Shown here: positions 25,725-34,474 of the stretch, piece by piece
Layout of the letters: each line of letters starts with the position of its first letter
Numbering within the stretch: the stretch's first letter is position 1
Assembly (NCBI GenBank): GCA_002294045.1
Contig: DBEP01000069.1
Coordinates: forward strand, 27,786 to 91,785
Source: Lachnoclostridium sp. UBA903
GTDB lineage: Bacteria; Bacillota; Clostridia; Lachnospirales; Lachnospiraceae
Direction of reading: 5' to 3'
DNA length: 64,000 bases
Made by a program: the position numbers and the translations under genes
The notes under the pieces: model-generated
What the model saw: only the letters and a program-made list of their open reading frames with translations
Told to the model about the DNA's origin: nothing
Database searches by the model: none

Positions 25725-26573
25725 ATGGCAAAAGGAATCTATGTTGGAATAGGCGGGGCCGCAAGAAAAGTAAAGAAAATTTACGTAGGTATAAACGGTG
25801 TGGCAAGAAAGGTAAAAAAGGTTTACGTTGGTGTCGGAGGCGTGCCAAGGTTAGCCTGGAATGATTCAGTGCCGGCAGGAGAGGTTATATTTACTTCTTC
25901 CCAGGTATGGACGGTTCCGGAAGGCGTTGAAATCGTGCAGGTGTTCCTGGTAGGCGGCGGGGGACGTGCTTCGTCGAGCGGCGGCGGCAGCGGTTATACG
26001 GCTACATACACTGTAACCGTAAACCCAGGAGCCAACATATCCGTTGTTATTGGAGCGGGAGGATACGCACCCGGTAGCTCTCATGCATATGGGGGAGCCA
26101 GTTCATTTAGCAGCATATCTGTATCGGGAAATTACAGTGCGCAAGGCGGTTCTGGTGGTGGTGATGGCGTGGGTTCAGCCGAGAAAACATATGCATATGC
26201 CGGAGCTGGTGGAAGTGATGGCGGTAATGGCGGGAGGCGAAAAAGCGAATCTGGTAAAGAATACACCGTCAGTGGCGGAATAGGACAAGGCACTACAACA
26301 AGAGCCTTCGGTGAATCTACGGGTACACTTTATGCCGGAGGCGGAGGCGGTGCTGGAAACACTGGAAACTCTTTCACAGGCGGCAGTGGCCTCGGCGGCA
26401 GTGGCGGTGGTGGCCGCGGCGCCCTCCATTACATGCCTGACGGTACTTGGTGGTTACCAGGACCAGGTACTCCAAACACGGGAGGCGGAGCAGGAGGCAT
26501 TCAAACCAGCGCAGCCGCTTATATTGAACCTGGGGGCTCCGGCATTGTAATAGTCCGTTGGGCCGCACAATAG
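25725..26573 (+). CDS. Glycine-rich tail fibre tip protein
   Basis: 282 residues. Residues 4-48 are three near-identical units of the type GIYVGIGGAARKVKK, GINGVARKVKK, GVGGVPRLAW. A strand domain (EVIFTSSQVWTVPEGVEIVQVFLVGGGG) follows, then about 180 residues packed with Gly, ending GGSGIVIVRWAAQ. This composition matches polyglycine adhesin tips of phages, where variable loops between Gly-rich strands choose the receptor. It is probably the host-range determinant of the tailocin. Confidence 0.75.
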   Translation: MAKGIYVGIGGAARKVKKIYVGINGVARKVKKVYVGVGGVPRLAWNDSVPAGEVIFTSSQVWTVPEGVEIVQVFLVGGGGRASSSGGGSGYTATYTVTVNPGANISVVIGAGGYAPGSSHAYGGASSFSSISVSGNYSAQGGSGGGDGVGSAEKTYAYAGAGGSDGGNGGRRKSESGKEYTVSGGIGQGTTTRAFGESTGTLYAGGGGGAGNTGNSFTGGSGLGGSGGGGRGALHYMPDGTWWLPGPGTPNTGGGAGGIQTSAAAYIEPGGSGIVIVRWAAQ

Positions 26574-26585
26574 AAAGGAGATTTT

Positions 26586-26900
26586 ATGTGGTGTAATCAA
26601 ATATTTAGTCTCATTGCAGACGGGACAATACAAAACATTATAGTCTGCGACAATTACGAAACAGCAAACCAAATTGCAAGAATGCAATACGGAGATTCCG
26701 CATTTGCGGAAGATACAACGCAGTATCCGGTTTCCGCCGGGTGTAAATATATTAACAAAATATTTTATGAACCGGACGGCAAAACGGTTATCGAAAGAAA
26801 TCCGGCCGCAGATGAGGAAGCAAGACTGGCAATGCAGAAAGCGGAAACACTGCAGGATATCGTAGACACATTAATCTTATCAAGCTTAGAGGAGGGATAA
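26586..26900 (+). CDS. Small fibre-associated protein (XkdW position)
   Basis: 104 residues. The first half (FSLIADGTIQNIIVCDNYETANQIARMQYGDSAFAEDT) occurs in small proteins encoded between tail fibre and XkdX-like genes. The second half, EEARLAMQKAETLQDIVDTLILSSLEEG, is helical. AAAGGAG precedes the ATG. A fibre assembly or cap function is possible; I do not recognise a defined domain. Confidence 0.6.
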   Translation: MWCNQIFSLIADGTIQNIIVCDNYETANQIARMQYGDSAFAEDTTQYPVSAGCKYINKIFYEPDGKTVIERNPAADEEARLAMQKAETLQDIVDTLILSSLEEG

Positions 26901-26901
26901 T

Positions 26902-27033
26902 ATGTATGATACGTTACTAAGGCTGTACAAAACTGAAAAGTTAACAAAACAAGGACTTGAAAAAGCTGTTCTCAGGGACTGGATAACGCCGGAGCAATAC
27001 CAGGGAATCACTGGGGAAGCTTATACGGAATAA
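26902..27033 (+). CDS. XkdX-family small protein
   Basis: 43 residues, MYDTLLRLYKTEKLTKQGLEKAVLRDWITPEQYQGITGEAY. The WITPEQYQGITGE ending and the size are typical of the XkdX family, found right after fibre genes in PBSX-like clusters. It starts just after the preceding stop with GGAGGGA as binding site. Role unknown. Confidence 0.85.
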   Translation: MYDTLLRLYKTEKLTKQGLEKAVLRDWITPEQYQGITGEAYTE

Positions 27034-27035
27034 AA

Positions 27036-27062
27036 ATTAGGGAGGGAGTAATCCCTCCTAAT
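27036..27062 (+). terminator. Hairpin after the fibre genes
   Basis: TTAGGGAGGGA-GTAA-TCCCTCCTAA with one bulge, followed by TTATATT. It is a weak terminator or attenuator between tail and lysis genes. Confidence 0.5.
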
Positions 27063-27083
27063 TATATTAATGAGGGGTGTTAT

Positions 27084-27404
27084 ATGACCATTGAAGTTGC
27101 TTTACTTATTTCCGGAATTTCCCTGGCTTTTGGAATCTTCTCCGGCATAACCAACCTTAAGAGAAACCAGAAAGCCGATACGAAACAGGATGCGGCCGAA
27201 TTGACTACGGTTATCGTAAAGCTTGAAAATATCGGGAATGGTATTTCGGAAATAAAATCGGAACTTACCAATGTAAAAAATGATATCAAAGAAGACAGGG
27301 AGAGGATTATCCGGGTGGAAGAATCGGTCAAACAGGCCCATAAAAGGCTGGATAACATAGAAAACCATAAAAGAGGTATGGACGAATCGTACAGAAAGGA
27401 GTAA
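27084..27404 (+). CDS. Membrane-anchored coiled-coil protein (XhlA-like lysis accessory)
   Basis: 106 residues: one N-terminal membrane helix (about 5-23) followed by a Lys/Glu-rich coiled-coil (about 25-100). It sits directly before the holin and amidase genes, the place of XhlA in PBSX. The topology is the reverse of XhlA (helix first), so the name is positional. A role in release of particles is inferred. Confidence 0.6.
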   Translation: MTIEVALLISGISLAFGIFSGITNLKRNQKADTKQDAAELTTVIVKLENIGNGISEIKSELTNVKNDIKEDRERIIRVEESVKQAHKRLDNIENHKRGMDESYRKE

Positions 27405-27409
27405 TAATA

Positions 27410-27595
27410 ATGATAAAGGAAAAATTAGCTAAATTATTCAACGTAAAAAGCACAGTAACTATAATTCTTACCGTCGTTTTTGCATATTTGTCGGTAATCG
27501 GAAAAATTAACGGAGATCAATTTCTAGTGATATTTACTACGATTATAGCCTTTTATTTCGGCACCCAATCGGAGAAAAAAAACAAAGGAGAGTGA
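27410..27595 (+). CDS. Holin
   Basis: 61 residues with two membrane segments (STVTIILTVVFAYLSVIG and FLVIFTTIIAFYFGT) and a charged C-terminus SEKKNKGE. Size, topology and the place before the amidase fit small phage holins of Firmicutes, which open the membrane for the lytic enzyme. Confidence 0.85.
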   Translation: MIKEKLAKLFNVKSTVTIILTVVFAYLSVIGKINGDQFLVIFTTIIAFYFGTQSEKKNKGE

Positions 27596-27600
27596 GTAAT

Positions 27601-28467
27601 ATGGCATATTTGGTTGCAGTGGACAGCGGCCATGGCATGGAAACGGCAGGGAAGCGTACCCCTGCCATTCCGGAGGCTTGGTTCGGAAAGAAAAAAGGGG
27701 AATCCATCCACGAAAAGGAATTTAATAAGCCGGCCGCCGAATATTTAATTGCGGCTTTAAACCGGTGCGGGATTAATACGGTAAATGTCAGCCCCGGTAC
27801 GGCTGATATACCGCTGAAAGACCGGTATACGGCTGCCAATAAGGCAAAGGCTGATATATTTGTTTCTAAGCATTATAATGCCGCCACAGGCATCTGGGGA
27901 AATGCAAACGGTATTGAGACCCTTATTTCCCAATATGCGTCGGACGAATCCAGAAAGCTGGCCGGACTGGTGCAGGAAGAGCTGGTGCTGGCCCATAAAA
28001 GGAGGGACAGGGGAGTCCGTATTGATATAGAGCACTCCGGTATAAATATAGCCGTGCTGTGTAATACAACCATGCCGGCCATACTTACGGAATCCGGATT
28101 TATGGACAACTTATCGGAAGCCAAAACCATGCTGGACCCGGATTTCCAGAAGGCGGATGCAGAAGCAACCTGCCGGGGAATCTGTAAGTATTTTAAAGTT
28201 ACCTATATTTCGGAGCAAACGGAATATATACCGGAGCAAAACATTACACGGTTATCTGCGGAAACGGATATAAAATGGCTCCAGGAGAAACTGAACAAGG
28301 CACTGCCGGGATGCAGCCATATTCCGTTAAAAATAGATGGTGTATACGGTACCAAGACCCGTATCGCAGTATTGTTATACTGGGAATCAAAGGGATGGAA
28401 GCAGGACGGAAAAGAAGACGGCTGGACAGTTTCTGCCGGGACTATAAAAACATTATCCAAAGTGTAG
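27601..28467 (+). CDS. N-acetylmuramoyl-L-alanine amidase endolysin
   Basis: 288 residues. Amidase_3 domain about 3-200: VAVDSGHG (zinc His11), HEKEF (Glu40 region), VSKHYNA (zinc His91) and TESGFM (catalytic Glu164). C-terminal 222-286 resembles a peptidoglycan-binding repeat (DIKWLQEKLN...LKIDGVYGTKTRIAVLLYWE). ATG 27601 is 10 bp after AAGGAG; a GTG at 27592 is too close to that site. It ends the cassette and would lyse the producing cell to free the particles. Confidence 0.92.
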   Translation: MAYLVAVDSGHGMETAGKRTPAIPEAWFGKKKGESIHEKEFNKPAAEYLIAALNRCGINTVNVSPGTADIPLKDRYTAANKAKADIFVSKHYNAATGIWGNANGIETLISQYASDESRKLAGLVQEELVLAHKRRDRGVRIDIEHSGINIAVLCNTTMPAILTESGFMDNLSEAKTMLDPDFQKADAEATCRGICKYFKVTYISEQTEYIPEQNITRLSAETDIKWLQEKLNKALPGCSHIPLKIDGVYGTKTRIAVLLYWESKGWKQDGKEDGWTVSAGTIKTLSKV

Positions 28468-28473
28468 AATTAA

Positions 28474-28506
28474 TTGTACGAAAAAATATTTCTCAAGTCA
28501 TACGAA
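28474..28506. promoter_or_regulatory. TACGAA half sites upstream of the GntR/LacI regulator gene
   Basis: TTGTACGAA (28474-28482) and ATACGAA (28500-28506) precede a TTTTCA-17-TATAAT promoter (28527-28555). They share arms with the palindrome at 2482. Autoregulation is possible. Confidence 0.3.
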
Positions 28507-28601
28507 TTATAAAAACATAAATCTTCTTTTCAAAACGGATGCGCTGCTATATAATATATATTATTACATATATTAAATATTATAAATGAGGTATTATATG
28601 A

Positions 28602-29687
28602 ATGAGAGATAATTTTTTGTATATGAATATCTATGACGACCTGAAAAATAAAATTAACCAGGGTATCTATGAGGAAGGAAGTAAAATTCCCAAGGAAGAA
28701 GAGTTAAAAGATAGATTCGGCGTCAGTATGATTACTGTAAAGAAGGCACTGGGCATGCTTAAGGAGGAAGGCCTTATACAAAGGATACCCGGGGTAGGCA
28801 CCTATGTAAAGGGACGTAATCCGGTTCATGAAAAGGAAGAAAAAGATAATAAGGGACCCGGCGTAAAAAAAATCGGACTGGTATTGGAACATGTTTCAAG
28901 TTCCTTTGGCCTTGATTTATTATATAAAATTGACCGTAACCTGGAAGAGAAGGGTTATAAGACGATAACCCGTTTTTCCTATTACAGCAGGGATAAGGAA
29001 ACAGAGGAAATCAATTTTCTGATAGAATCTGAAATAGCAGGATTAATCGTTATGCCATGCCACGGCCTCTATTATAATCCTGACATCTTAAAACTCATTC
29101 TGGAAGGATTTCCTGTAGTGGTTATCGATAAGAAGCTGGAAGGTATCTCGGTTCCTTCTGTCCGGACGGATAATAAACTGGCGGTAAAAACATTGGTAAA
29201 GTATCTGTGGGAACAAGGCTGCAGAAGGTTAGGGTTCGCAGCTTCAGAAATTGTAGGGACGTCATCCCTGCAGGAGAGAAAAAACGGATTTTATGAAGCT
29301 GCCGGTGAGTATTCCCTGGAAACCCTTCCGGAATGTGAACTGACTTTTGATAAGAATATTTATGAACATACCGCTAGCGAGGAAAATATAGAAAAGGCGG
29401 ACGGATACCTGGAGGAATATAAGGATAAAATGGACGGGCTCATATGTGCGGAATATAGCCTTCTGCCTGCAATTACGGAAGCGTCAAGACGTACTTTTGC
29501 AAAAGTCGGGGAAGATATCCGGATATGCTGTGTAGACGGGCCGGCAGGATTGGGAATTCCTCATATGAAACAGGATGAAATTGATATGGCTGATAAAATT
29601 GTCAGGCTGCTGCTGGCGCAGATAAGCGGAACAAGTACGGAGACGGATTTCATTGTACCGGCTGTATTCAGGAATGAGCTGATTTAA
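28602..29687 (+). CDS. GntR/LacI-type sugar regulator (AraR-like architecture)
   Basis: 361 residues. The N-terminal GntR winged helix (about 8-75) reads IYDDLKNKINQGIYEEGSKIPKEEELKDRFGVSMITVKKALGMLKEEGLIQRIPGVGTYV. After a short linker, a periplasmic-binding-like effector domain spans about 90-360 (IGLVLEHVSSSFGLDLLYKID). This is the AraR/PurR-like mosaic used for sugar-responsive repression. It stands alone after the tail locus and before a large glycosidase gene, its likely target. ATG 28623 is a possible alternative start. Confidence 0.85.
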   Translation: MRDNFLYMNIYDDLKNKINQGIYEEGSKIPKEEELKDRFGVSMITVKKALGMLKEEGLIQRIPGVGTYVKGRNPVHEKEEKDNKGPGVKKIGLVLEHVSSSFGLDLLYKIDRNLEEKGYKTITRFSYYSRDKETEEINFLIESEIAGLIVMPCHGLYYNPDILKLILEGFPVVVIDKKLEGISVPSVRTDNKLAVKTLVKYLWEQGCRRLGFAASEIVGTSSLQERKNGFYEAAGEYSLETLPECELTFDKNIYEHTASEENIEKADGYLEEYKDKMDGLICAEYSLLPAITEASRRTFAKVGEDIRICCVDGPAGLGIPHMKQDEIDMADKIVRLLLAQISGTSTETDFIVPAVFRNELI

Positions 29688-29820
29688 ACCGGATATTCAT
29701 TACATATTATTTCATATTAGTTATAATATTATCTTTTAAAAGCTTTGGTAGAGAGTTATTTTCTTTATCAGGGCTTTATTATGCGGGAAAGCTTATCTTA
29801 TATTATTCCAATCCCAAAGC

Positions 29821-29876
29821 GCGTTTCAAAAATCATTGTACCGTTCCGAATGCCCCACTTTGCGGTATACTGCGTC
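29821..29876. repeat. One arm of an interspersed palindromic repeat
   Basis: The last 25 bases of this stretch (29852-29876) are identical to 34511-34535, and the bases before them are similar. The opposite arm is missing, so this is a truncated copy. Confidence 0.7.
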
Positions 29877-30064
29877 AGATGTTGAGAGCTTATGATATTT
29901 TGCTGTTGTTGTCCGATTTGTATGATATGACTAAAACAGGCAAAGCAGTAAACAGAATCAGTATTTATATTTACTCGTGATATAATACAAAATGTTACGA
30001 GTTTCTAAAATACTTTACAAATTGTTGCTGCTATGATAACATAAAATTTGCATAATAAATATAC

Positions 30065-30098
30065 TTTAATATAATAAATTACTATTTATTATATTAAA
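30065..30098. repeat. Perfect AT-rich inverted repeat
   Basis: Fifteen-base arms TTTAATATAATAAAT / ATTTATTATATTAAA surround the loop TACT. It could form a cruciform; no neighbouring gene explains it. Confidence 0.6.
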
Positions 30099-30443
30099 AC
30101 GCCTGTAATAGTTACATAAAATAACAGCTATGCCAAAAACATTGGACACAAAGTAGAATTGTTGCTACTTTTACGAGAGGTAATGGAATCTTGCCGCGGC
30201 AGAAATAAAAAAATTAAGTCAGCGAGGCTCCGGAATACCTGGTAAAGAATGCCAGACTTTAATATCAGAAATTAGCTCAAAGAAATGATAAGCTTTATAA
30301 AGGAAAAAGATTATGTACCCCAGCTTTATTTTGACAAAAGCTGGGAGGAACTTTTCAGGCTTAATCCGGAGAGAATGGAAAAGCTGTTAAAAGATATGGG
30401 AATGTAAAATTTATTACGAAGGAAAGAAAAAAGAGAGGCCTCT

Positions 30444-32960
30444 ATGATTAAGAAAATTATACTTGTTTTTAAAACACATTTTGATATGGGATTTACGGAT
30501 TTATCTTCCAATGTCATTAATAATTATGCGGATTCCATGCTTAAAGAGGTTATTGCCACGTGTAAAGCCACAAAAAATATGGGAGAGCTTAAGTATGTGT
30601 GGACCATGCCGTCCTGGCCACTGAAATTAATCAGGGAGCGGTGCGGGGAAAATTTAAGGAAAGAGCTGGACTTGCTGGTTGAACAGGAACAAATCGTATG
30701 GCATGCCCTGCCGTTTACCTCTCATACGGATTTTTGCAGTGGGGAGGAATACATAGAAGGTCTCCGGTTCGGACGGGAATTATCGGAGTTTTACCGTAAA
30801 CCATACAGGATTTCCGCAAAGATGACCGACGTTCCGGGGCATGGCATTATGCTGCCCGCTATTTTAAGCGGAGCGGGCGTTAAATTTCTGCATTTGGGCT
30901 GCAATGAATTTGCCAGTCCGCCGAAGCTGCCCTTTTTGTTTTATTGGCAGGCGAAAAGCGGCGAAAAATTACTTACCATGTACAGCAGGGGCGGATACGG
31001 AACCGCTCTTTTTCCGCCTGAAGACTGGAAGTATCCTGTCTGGATGGCTTTGATGCAGACCCAGGATAATTGTGGTCCCCAATCGGCCTCTGTTATTGAA
31101 AAGCTGGTGAAACAAATACGGATGAAGTATCCCGATGCACAAGTCGTCTGCGGTTCCATGGATGAATTCTATAAGGAGCTGGCGGAATGTGATTTAAGCA
31201 ATGTTCCCATAATAGCAAAAGACCTTGGCGATACCTGGATACACGGTATCGGTTCCTGTCCCAGGGAAGTGGGAATACTTCGGGAAGACCGGGAAAGGAG
31301 CAGAAAGCTGCAGGCAATTTATGCAAAGCAGTTGCTGGAAACACCCCTGCCGGATGACGGCAGTGCCTCACAAATCCTGGACAGATATTATGAAAATGTG
31401 AACCTTTTTGAGGAGCATACCTGGGGAGCGGATGTTAAAACCTGGCTTGGGCCGGAACGGGTATATCATAAAAATGAATTTCTGGAAGCAAAACACAAGG
31501 ATAATTACCTGTTTATTGAGGACTCCTGGCAGGAGCAGAGGGACAGGGCATATCAAAGCCATCTGGCTCTGCAGGAGCTTAAGAAGCTGACGGACGGCAA
31601 AAAGCCTGAAAAGCTATCGCTGTTTAATCCCGGCAGCAGCGCATTTACGGGCTGGGTATCCGTAAAAGACCTGAATATGGATTTTTCGGACTGCTCTCTG
31701 GAAATGAACCAGGAGATACTTCCTATGACCAGAATAGACGGAGAATGGTCCTGCTTTGTAAAGGAGCTTCCGCCCTTTGCAACCACACCTCTAAAAATAG
31801 CAGCCGTACCTCCCGATACGGGCAGCCTAACCGTTAAAAACAACGGTCTTTTTATTACTGCCGCAAATCACAGGTATATCTTGAAATTCTCCGAAATCAC
31901 AGGGGAAATAACCGAGTTATACGATAAGAAACTGGAAGCGGTTCTATTGAAACAGCAGAACCAGAAGCCGGTTTTTTCTTATCAGTATGACCGTTATGGA
32001 ATAGAAGAGGTAACGGAATACTTAAGGAATTATGCCTACCGGTTTTCAGCCTGGGGAATCCGGGATTATGGCAGGGAAGCCTATCCGGAATGTGAGCATA
32101 AAACATATCATCCGTCCTTTAGGTCCTTTGCGGTGGAAGGGGATACTATTATTTTTATTTATGAGAACAGGGAAAGTGCGGAGAAATACGGGGATGCCCA
32201 AGAAATCCGCATGGAGATAACCCTTCCGTCTGCGGGGGAAGAACTTTATGTGAATCTCAGGCTCGGAAACAAACAGGAAACACCTTATATTGAATCCGGT
32301 TCATTTCTTATTCCATTTGCAGAAAGGGCATATCATTACCGTGTTAATAAACCCAATGTAGTTTTAAATCCGGAAGCAGATATACAGGAAGCTGCCAATC
32401 ATGTATTTTACTGCATTGAAAATTATATCTCGGCTGCAGGTGAGAAGCATGGAATCTGTGTGATACCGAAAGATTCTCCTTTAAGTGCCATAGGCAGTAC
32501 GGGAATTTACAGATACAGCAGGGAATACAAAACCCCGAAAGAGCCTGTCATCTATTTTAATTTGTTCAACAACATGTGGGGCACTAACTTTCCCCAGTGG
32601 CTCGGCGGGGACTTGTGTTTCCGTTATGTGCTTTTTGGTTTTAAAAAGGATGAGGGCGGCTTCAACCTGGAAAGGGCGTCCATGCTAAAAGCAGGGGCGG
32701 AACTTACCTCGAATACTTTAATGAAAGATAACTGCAGGCTTCCGGAGCACATGCAGTTAATCAATGCAAGAAAAGAACAGGAAGGTATTATTTTAAGGTT
32801 TAAAGACCTCCGGGGAGAGGCGTCCCTAAGGAAGCTGGTTATAGAGAATCATACCATTACTCCTGTGGATATATACAACCGGACAGCGGGGGAAAGTAAA
32901 CAGAATGAATACGACTTCCCGATTAAACCTTATGGGATATATTCCTTTCTGCTTACCTAG
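30444..32960 (+). CDS. GH38-like glycosidase (DUF5054 type)
   Basis: 838 residues. The N-terminal segment IILVFKTHFDMGFTDLS is the metal-site start of GH38-type alpha-mannosidase folds (THxDxG). WHALPFTSHTDFCSGEEYIEGLRFGREL and KMTDVPGHGIMLPAILSGAGVKFLHLGCNEF continue the catalytic domain. The order is that of the DUF5054 group, for which activity is little characterised. A helical segment (about 310-390) and beta-rich C-terminal domains follow. No signal peptide, so intracellular. GAGAGG precedes the ATG. Located after the GntR/LacI regulator. Glycosidase function likely, substrate unknown. Confidence 0.7.
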   Translation: MIKKIILVFKTHFDMGFTDLSSNVINNYADSMLKEVIATCKATKNMGELKYVWTMPSWPLKLIRERCGENLRKELDLLVEQEQIVWHALPFTSHTDFCSGEEYIEGLRFGRELSEFYRKPYRISAKMTDVPGHGIMLPAILSGAGVKFLHLGCNEFASPPKLPFLFYWQAKSGEKLLTMYSRGGYGTALFPPEDWKYPVWMALMQTQDNCGPQSASVIEKLVKQIRMKYPDAQVVCGSMDEFYKELAECDLSNVPIIAKDLGDTWIHGIGSCPREVGILREDRERSRKLQAIYAKQLLETPLPDDGSASQILDRYYENVNLFEEHTWGADVKTWLGPERVYHKNEFLEAKHKDNYLFIEDSWQEQRDRAYQSHLALQELKKLTDGKKPEKLSLFNPGSSAFTGWVSVKDLNMDFSDCSLEMNQEILPMTRIDGEWSCFVKELPPFATTPLKIAAVPPDTGSLTVKNNGLFITAANHRYILKFSEITGEITELYDKKLEAVLLKQQNQKPVFSYQYDRYGIEEVTEYLRNYAYRFSAWGIRDYGREAYPECEHKTYHPSFRSFAVEGDTIIFIYENRESAEKYGDAQEIRMEITLPSAGEELYVNLRLGNKQETPYIESGSFLIPFAERAYHYRVNKPNVVLNPEADIQEAANHVFYCIENYISAAGEKHGICVIPKDSPLSAIGSTGIYRYSREYKTPKEPVIYFNLFNNMWGTNFPQWLGGDLCFRYVLFGFKKDEGGFNLERASMLKAGAELTSNTLMKDNCRLPEHMQLINARKEQEGIILRFKDLRGEASLRKLVIENHTITPVDIYNRTAGESKQNEYDFPIKPYGIYSFLLT

Positions 32961-32984
32961 TGTGCCAACGTGTCAGCACACTAG
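32957..32984. terminator. Hairpin overlapping the glycosidase stop codon
   Basis: CTAGTGTGC...GCACACTAG is a 9-bp stem with an 10-base loop containing the TAG stop. There is no T-run. A second hairpin TTTATTCG-N5-CGAATAAA at 33062-33082 lies between this gene and the convergent iolG. Together they probably separate the convergent transcripts. Confidence 0.45.
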
Positions 32985-33166
32985 TAGTCCTTAAAGTTTG
33001 TATTCGCCAGAATAAAGTTGAGATTCTATATAATTCAAAAAGCTGGGCTCTTATTAATCACTTTATTCGGTTATCGAATAAACAAACTTTATGGACGCTC
33101 CCAAAATCTCTCCTTGCCTCCGCAATCCGGAATGGCCGGGCCGGCTGCATGAATTCTGCCGCATTG

Positions 33167-34180
33167 CTATATAACGATTTCCTTAAGCAGTACCGGGCGG
33201 TTTTCTTCCAGAGACTTTTTCGCTGCGATTGCAATGAGCACCGGCTGCAGGCCGTCGTTAATATTGACAGGAACTTCGGTATCGTTGACAACTGCCTGTA
33301 CGAACAGGGATACTTCTTTTGCGAAGGAAGCCATGTAGCGTTCCAGGAAAAAGTATAGCGGTTTTTCTCCGGTAACGCCGGAAGCGGTACTGATGACGGC
33401 GGTGGAAGCGGCATCGTTGGTAACGGCAACCTGGCCTTTTGAACCAAACACCTCCGCACGCTGGTCATAACCGTAGTCGGCCTTACGGGAATTGTCGATT
33501 ACGGCGAGAGCACCGTTGGCAAGCTTCATGGTTATAACGGCCGTATCAATGTCGCCGGCCTCTTTTATGGCAGGGTTTACTAAAGAAGTGCCGTTGGCAT
33601 AAACCTCAACGACATCACTGGAGGTCAAATAACGCACCATGTCAAAATCATGTATGGTCATATCTAAAAACATACCGCCGGATACCTTAACATATTCAAT
33701 GGGCGGTGCGTCCGGATCTCTTGAGGTTACCTTAACGATATGTACGTCTCCGATTTTCCCCTCAGTCACTGCGTTGCGTACCGCTTCAAAATTGTGGTCA
33801 AAACGGCGGTTGAAACCAACCTGGAATTTTACCCCGGAATCCTTTAACACTTCCATAACTTCTTTAATTTTGGACAGATCCTGGGAAATGGGTTTTTCAC
33901 AGAAGACATGTTTGCCTGCTTTAATTGCTTCAATGGCGATATCCGCATGGGTATCTGTGGAGGAACAGATTAATACGGCCTTTATACCGTCATCTTTTAA
34001 TATATCCCGGTAGTCCGTATATACCTTTGAAATTCCCAGGCCGTCTGCCCAGGATTTCACCGCATCGTTCATAAAAGGATCGGCGATCGCCGCAACCTGT
34101 GCCTCCTTTACGTGATAGGTAATACTTTCTCCATGGACTTTGCCGATTCTACCGGCACCGATAATACCGATACTTAACAT
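33167..34180 (-). CDS. iolG: myo-Inositol 2-dehydrogenase (Gfo/Idh/MocA)
   Basis: NAD-dependent oxidation of myo-inositol to 2-keto-inosose, the first step of the pathway. 337 residues from ATG 34180, which has AAGGA at the correct distance; the ATG at 34198 overlaps that site. The Rossmann motif is GIIGAGRIGKVHGESI. EKPIS carries the catalytic Lys, and the family pattern GGMFLDMTIHDFDMVRYL is visible near 170. It is divergent from iolJCBDEA, which makes the inositol assignment firm against the many other sugar dehydrogenases of this family. Confidence 0.9.
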   Translation of the reverse strand: MLSIGIIGAGRIGKVHGESITYHVKEAQVAAIADPFMNDAVKSWADGLGISKVYTDYRDILKDDGIKAVLICSSTDTHADIAIEAIKAGKHVFCEKPISQDLSKIKEVMEVLKDSGVKFQVGFNRRFDHNFEAVRNAVTEGKIGDVHIVKVTSRDPDAPPIEYVKVSGGMFLDMTIHDFDMVRYLTSSDVVEVYANGTSLVNPAIKEAGDIDTAVITMKLANGALAVIDNSRKADYGYDQRAEVFGSKGQVAVTNDAASTAVISTASGVTGEKPLYFFLERYMASFAKEVSLFVQAVVNDTEVPVNINDGLQPVLIAIAAKKSLEENRPVLLKEIVI

Positions 34181-34231
34181 AATATCATATCCTTTCATTT
34201 GAATTGGTATATTTTTGTTAATAATAATGAA

Positions 34232-34260
34232 ATTATACCATATAATTCAGGGAATATCAA
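34232..34260 (-). promoter_or_regulatory. iolG promoter
   Basis: Minus strand TTGATA (34260-34255), 17-bp spacer, TATAAT (34237-34232), about 50 bp before the start codon. Confidence 0.7.
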
Positions 34261-34265
34261 CAATA

Positions 34266-34298
34266 ATATAACAAAAACATATTCAAAATATAACAAAA
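34266..34298. promoter_or_regulatory. Direct repeats upstream of the iolG -35
   Basis: ATATAACAAAA occurs at 34266-34276 and 34288-34298, exactly 22 bp apart (two helix turns). A candidate binding site for an inositol-responsive regulator, not encoded in the window. Confidence 0.4.
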
Positions 34299-34474
34299 TA
34301 ATCATTGCCGTGAAAAATGCGCCGGCAGGAATTCCTTTGGCCGATACTATCTTATCTGTTAGCCGTAATTGTAAAAGAAAGGTTAACTCTATGGGTTTAA
34401 AAATAGGGCCTGCCAGCTGCCTCCTTAAACTTATTAAAGAAAATTATCAAAGAAAAATAGAATACTTTTGACCT

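Larger units (their letters stand above)
12122..28467. mobile_element. Headless contractile phage-tail locus (R-type tailocin, PBSX/diffocin-like)
   Basis: The cassette contains control, tail and lysis genes in the standard myophage/PBSX order: repressor, ImmA-like peptidase, tail terminator, sheath, tube, chaperone with frameshift, tape measure, LysM, hub, baseplate, fibres, holin and amidase. No integrase, terminase, portal, protease, capsid or head-tail connector gene is present between the promoters and the sheath gene, only a small scaffold-like protein. This fits a phage-tail-like bacteriocin made by a domesticated cluster. A decayed prophage is the alternative, but every tail gene present looks intact. 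The boundaries given are those of the outermost genes; no attachment site was seen. Confidence 0.8.
29688..30443. other. Gene-free gap with repeat fragment, AT palindrome and coding debris
   Basis: Holds one arm of the interspersed repeat (29821-29876), a perfect AT hairpin (30065-30098), and from about 30200 scraps that read like coding sequence in changing frames. These include a 40-codon ORF 30285-30407 (FDKSWEELFRLNPERMEKLL) without a proper binding site. It looks like a decayed gene of unknown kind. Confidence 0.5.

Noticed and set aside
12122..28467. Intact temperate prophage
   Set aside because: No integrase, packaging, portal or capsid genes were found and no attachment repeats were seen, so a headless tail cassette fits better.
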